Source of the DNA: Eudorina sp. 2006-703-Eu-15
Taxonomy: Eukaryota; Chlorophyta; Chlorophyceae; Chlamydomonadales; Volvocaceae
Reading direction: 5' to 3'
DNA length: 64,000 bases
Assembly (NCBI GenBank): GCA_003117195.1
Contig: BDSI01000085.1
Span: forward strand, 1-64,000
Below the pieces are notes generated by a model that saw only the letters and a list, made by a program, of their open reading frames with translations, was not told the origin of the DNA and did no database searches. The position numbers and the translations under genes are program-made. Below are positions 1 to 64,000 of this stretch, piece after piece (position 1 is the first letter of the stretch; the number at the start of each line of letters is the position of its first letter).

Positions 1-480
1 TCACGTCAGCCTTCGTTCACCCTTCGTTCACCGGCTGCGCACTTATATTACCGCAATTACATCAACTTCTTGCTTGCTTGGGCAGGCGTGTGTTCCTTTT
101 CTTCTGAACGGACGATGATCCGTCCGCGACTGCCCAGCAGTAAATGCCCCGCTCGCGCACGCACTACCCCGCTCGCGCACTACATACACACATACACATA
201 CACACACGCACCGATGGCGCGGCGTCTCAGTATTACGCGCGCCACGACCGCCGGTGGCGACCTCGTCCTCCGGCAGCCATTACCGCGCACCACCGTCGCG
301 ATATGCTCTCTGACTTTCAGGTTGACTTGTGGGTGCCTCGTATCTGTATCACGCATTCCTATCACGCACACACGCACTGAAACCGTGCTGCCCGCATACG
401 TGTCGACGTCGCTGTCTGCAAGCTGCACACGATGCACCTTATCCAGCTTTACGCAGCCACAGTAACTAACTAGCTAATAC
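1..480. other. Left-edge stretch without recognised gene
   Basis: Contains CA-rich low-complexity sequence around 180-215. Short frames exist on both strands but none resembles a protein or has exon-like borders. Nothing else is supported here. Confidence 0.5.
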
Positions 481-795
481 CCGTTCCAAGATGGACCCGA
501 GTTCCGACTTGTCCGACCGGGTGTTCCAACGGCCCAGATAGCTCGTAGGCGCCTCATCTCATCAACCCTACCAAGGGCTGCGCAGCCATGCATCCTCCAT
601 CACCCGCGGGGAAGGAGGGCGGGGGTTCATGCAGCCATACCAGCCAGTACACCAGGTTACCAGCGCGCCAAGCGCGACGAATGCCTCCGAGGCACTAGGA
701 CAGTCTCCTGGAAACGCGCCAGACCCGCCGCTAGTTGGACCCGCCGAATCACATGGCGGGATGAGAGCCGGGGTCCAAACTTCGGCGTAATGTAA
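481..795 (-). repeat. Dispersed repeat family D, copy 1 (SINE-like)
   Basis: The segment closely resembles 24771-25020: both carry the blocks CGACCGGGTGTTCCAACG, CCCAGATAGCTC, CTCCATCACCCGCGGG and TACACCAGGTTACCAGC in the same order. In the 24.8-kb copy the minus strand starts with a Pol III B-box-like motif (GGTTCGAATCC), so the family is probably tRNA-derived and reads on the minus strand. In this copy the B-box is decayed. Confidence 0.6.
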
Positions 796-1683
796 ATGTC
801 CCCTTTTGCTTGTGCGCAATTCAGAATTGTGCGTGAGGCCCCAGGTGTTTTACATGCTTATATATATGCTACTGCTGCGGTGGCGGTACGTATGGCCGCC
901 ACCCGCCAGCATAACAACGTGCGTTCCACCTACCATGACGATAGAACGATATACGTGCGTACATACGTCAAGGGACGACGCATATAGGTTTGCGTGCGTG
1001 ATGATACAAAGCAAAGAGCCGACCAATTCTGAACGATATGATTTCTCGCTTTTAAATTTGCGCTAGTCTAGTACGTACAAGACACATGCGGCACCCCCAT
1101 CTATCAGACAGCCAGGAACGGACCCAGCCGTACCGCCGGCGCTAGCTGTTCGTCAGGCTGCCAGATCCTGACAGCAGGCAGGCCTGTCAGAGCCTTGTGG
1201 TTTGGTAGGTGAGACCGGTCTGTCTCGCCCCTGTCTCGCGCCCTATGACGGAGTTGTTAAAGTTTCTCTATCTGCGTTCACATGCATCAATATTCTGGTC
1301 TGTGCGTGCATGCGTGATTGACTAAGCAACTCGAACACCCGTCGAAGCGATTTTACGTAGTGCACCTAATAATCTACTTCGTTGCTCTAGTTGCTCCATT
1401 TCGAAGGGGGCAACGCTGCGCCCTCCTCCGATGGACCCCATCCATTTTAACCGTATTTTGGATACATCTGAATATCTGTATATATGCATATCTGTATACA
1501 TGTATATATATGTATGTATATGTGATAGATCAACATCGTTATACATCGGACGGAGCCCCGGATCTCTATTTGCTGCATAAACCGAGCGATTGTGTGTGCG
1601 TGCCTCGTCTCAAAGCAATCAACGAAGAATGATATTATTTATTTACAATAAGCCAACCATGTATTTTCCGTGTGCTGTCTGGT
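796..1683. other. Region upstream of the putative first exon
   Basis: No gene is recognised. An alternating TATGTA/TATATG tract lies at about 1470-1530. If exon 1 really begins at 1684, this is the promoter-proximal region, but I see no convincing core promoter element. Confidence 0.3.
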
Positions 1684-63452
<61,769 letters not shown>

Positions 63453-63701
63453 GTATGACCCCTTTGGGGTCCGCTGTAACATTCATTCATAGTTCCACAT
63501 TATCAATCTTGTCTGTCATGTTTTGCCCGATAGATGCTGTCAAAGTGGATCAAAGATTGTATGTATCAATAATATAGGAATCCACCAAAATATGAAATGA
63601 GTAACCTTACCAGCTTCACCCTGCTTTCAGTCACTAGTTACCCACGCCTTGGTTTGATTAAAGGGTTTTCCTTGCTGCGGCGGGCGGTGTATAGGCAAGG
63701 G

Positions 63702-64000
63702 ACAAGTAGGGGGTCGGCTTCCTTGAAGCCGGAAAAAGGGCGGGGCCCCCTACAATCCGTACAGGCCGCTTGCTTTACAACGGAAACTCTGTTACCGCGC
63801 AAGAGTGTGAGAGAGTGAAAGGGTGCCATTGAGGGTGTCGTTGATGTTGAAGGTGGATCGGCGTGCATAGATTGAGCAAGGTAAAGCAGGTAGGGTAGCC
63901 CCGAAACCTACGCGCCGCCTCATCGCATATGCATTATTATCGTAACGCTAGACGCCTCTGCACTACCACATCCGTCTGTCAAGCAGATATCAAAAAGCAA
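63702..64000 (-). mobile_element. Family A copy cut by the window edge
   Basis: Starts ACAAGTAGGGGG with the 3' hairpin. By eye it matches 45341 onward almost base for base to the end of the window, so these two copies are probably the most recent pair. Confidence 0.85.

Overview
The window is eukaryotic nuclear DNA. It has many introns with GT-AG (and some GC-AG) boundaries, a chromodomain-containing Ty3/gypsy retrotransposon, several short non-autonomous transposon families, tRNA-derived SINE-like sequence and very long pure microsatellite arrays. There is no bacterial operon, Shine-Dalgarno pattern or CRISPR array. I cannot fix the lineage. Gene style and repeats fit a repeat-rich alga or other protist, or a basal animal. 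Short TTTAGGG-like stretches are only a weak hint.

Most of the window is, I believe, one giant + strand gene of the ROCO family. I joined 28 putative exons (1684 to 63452) by hand. All junction phases agree, and the exons total 11,808 nt (3,936 codons) with no internal stop. The gene continues past the right edge. The order is: N-terminal modules of unknown type (exons 1-4, linked with less certainty), a helical/ankyrin-like region (exons 5-8), a long region of degenerate leucine-rich-like modules (exons 8-21), a Roc GTPase domain (exons 22-24, P-loop and DFGGQ) and a COR domain (exons 25-28). The far C-terminus, where other ROCO proteins often carry a kinase, lies outside.

The introns make up about 80 percent of the gene and are full of mobile DNA. 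(a) A Ty3/gypsy chromovirus-type element lies on the minus strand at 5917-12634, with LTRs that look identical and a 5-bp target duplication. Its gag and protease frames are broken, and two in-frame UAG codons share the same ten-base context. (b) A non-coding 1-kb family, called family A here, has hairpin ends and occurs about 13 times. (c) An hAT-type MITE is nested inside a family A copy, and a family A copy is nested inside an hAT-type MITE. (d) A head-to-tail pair of elements shares both ends but has different bodies, one coding a basic RGG-rich Gag-like protein; it lies in the intron that splits the Roc domain. (e) A SINE with an 8-bp target duplication and several minor repeats are present.

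Between 35 and 44 kb, introns carry huge tandem arrays: CCTG (about 1.9 kb), GATTGC (about 150 bp), GACGCT (about 1.9 kb) and GATGCT/GGCGCT (about 1.05 kb). The very long reading frames across these arrays are artefacts of repeats without stop codons, not genes.
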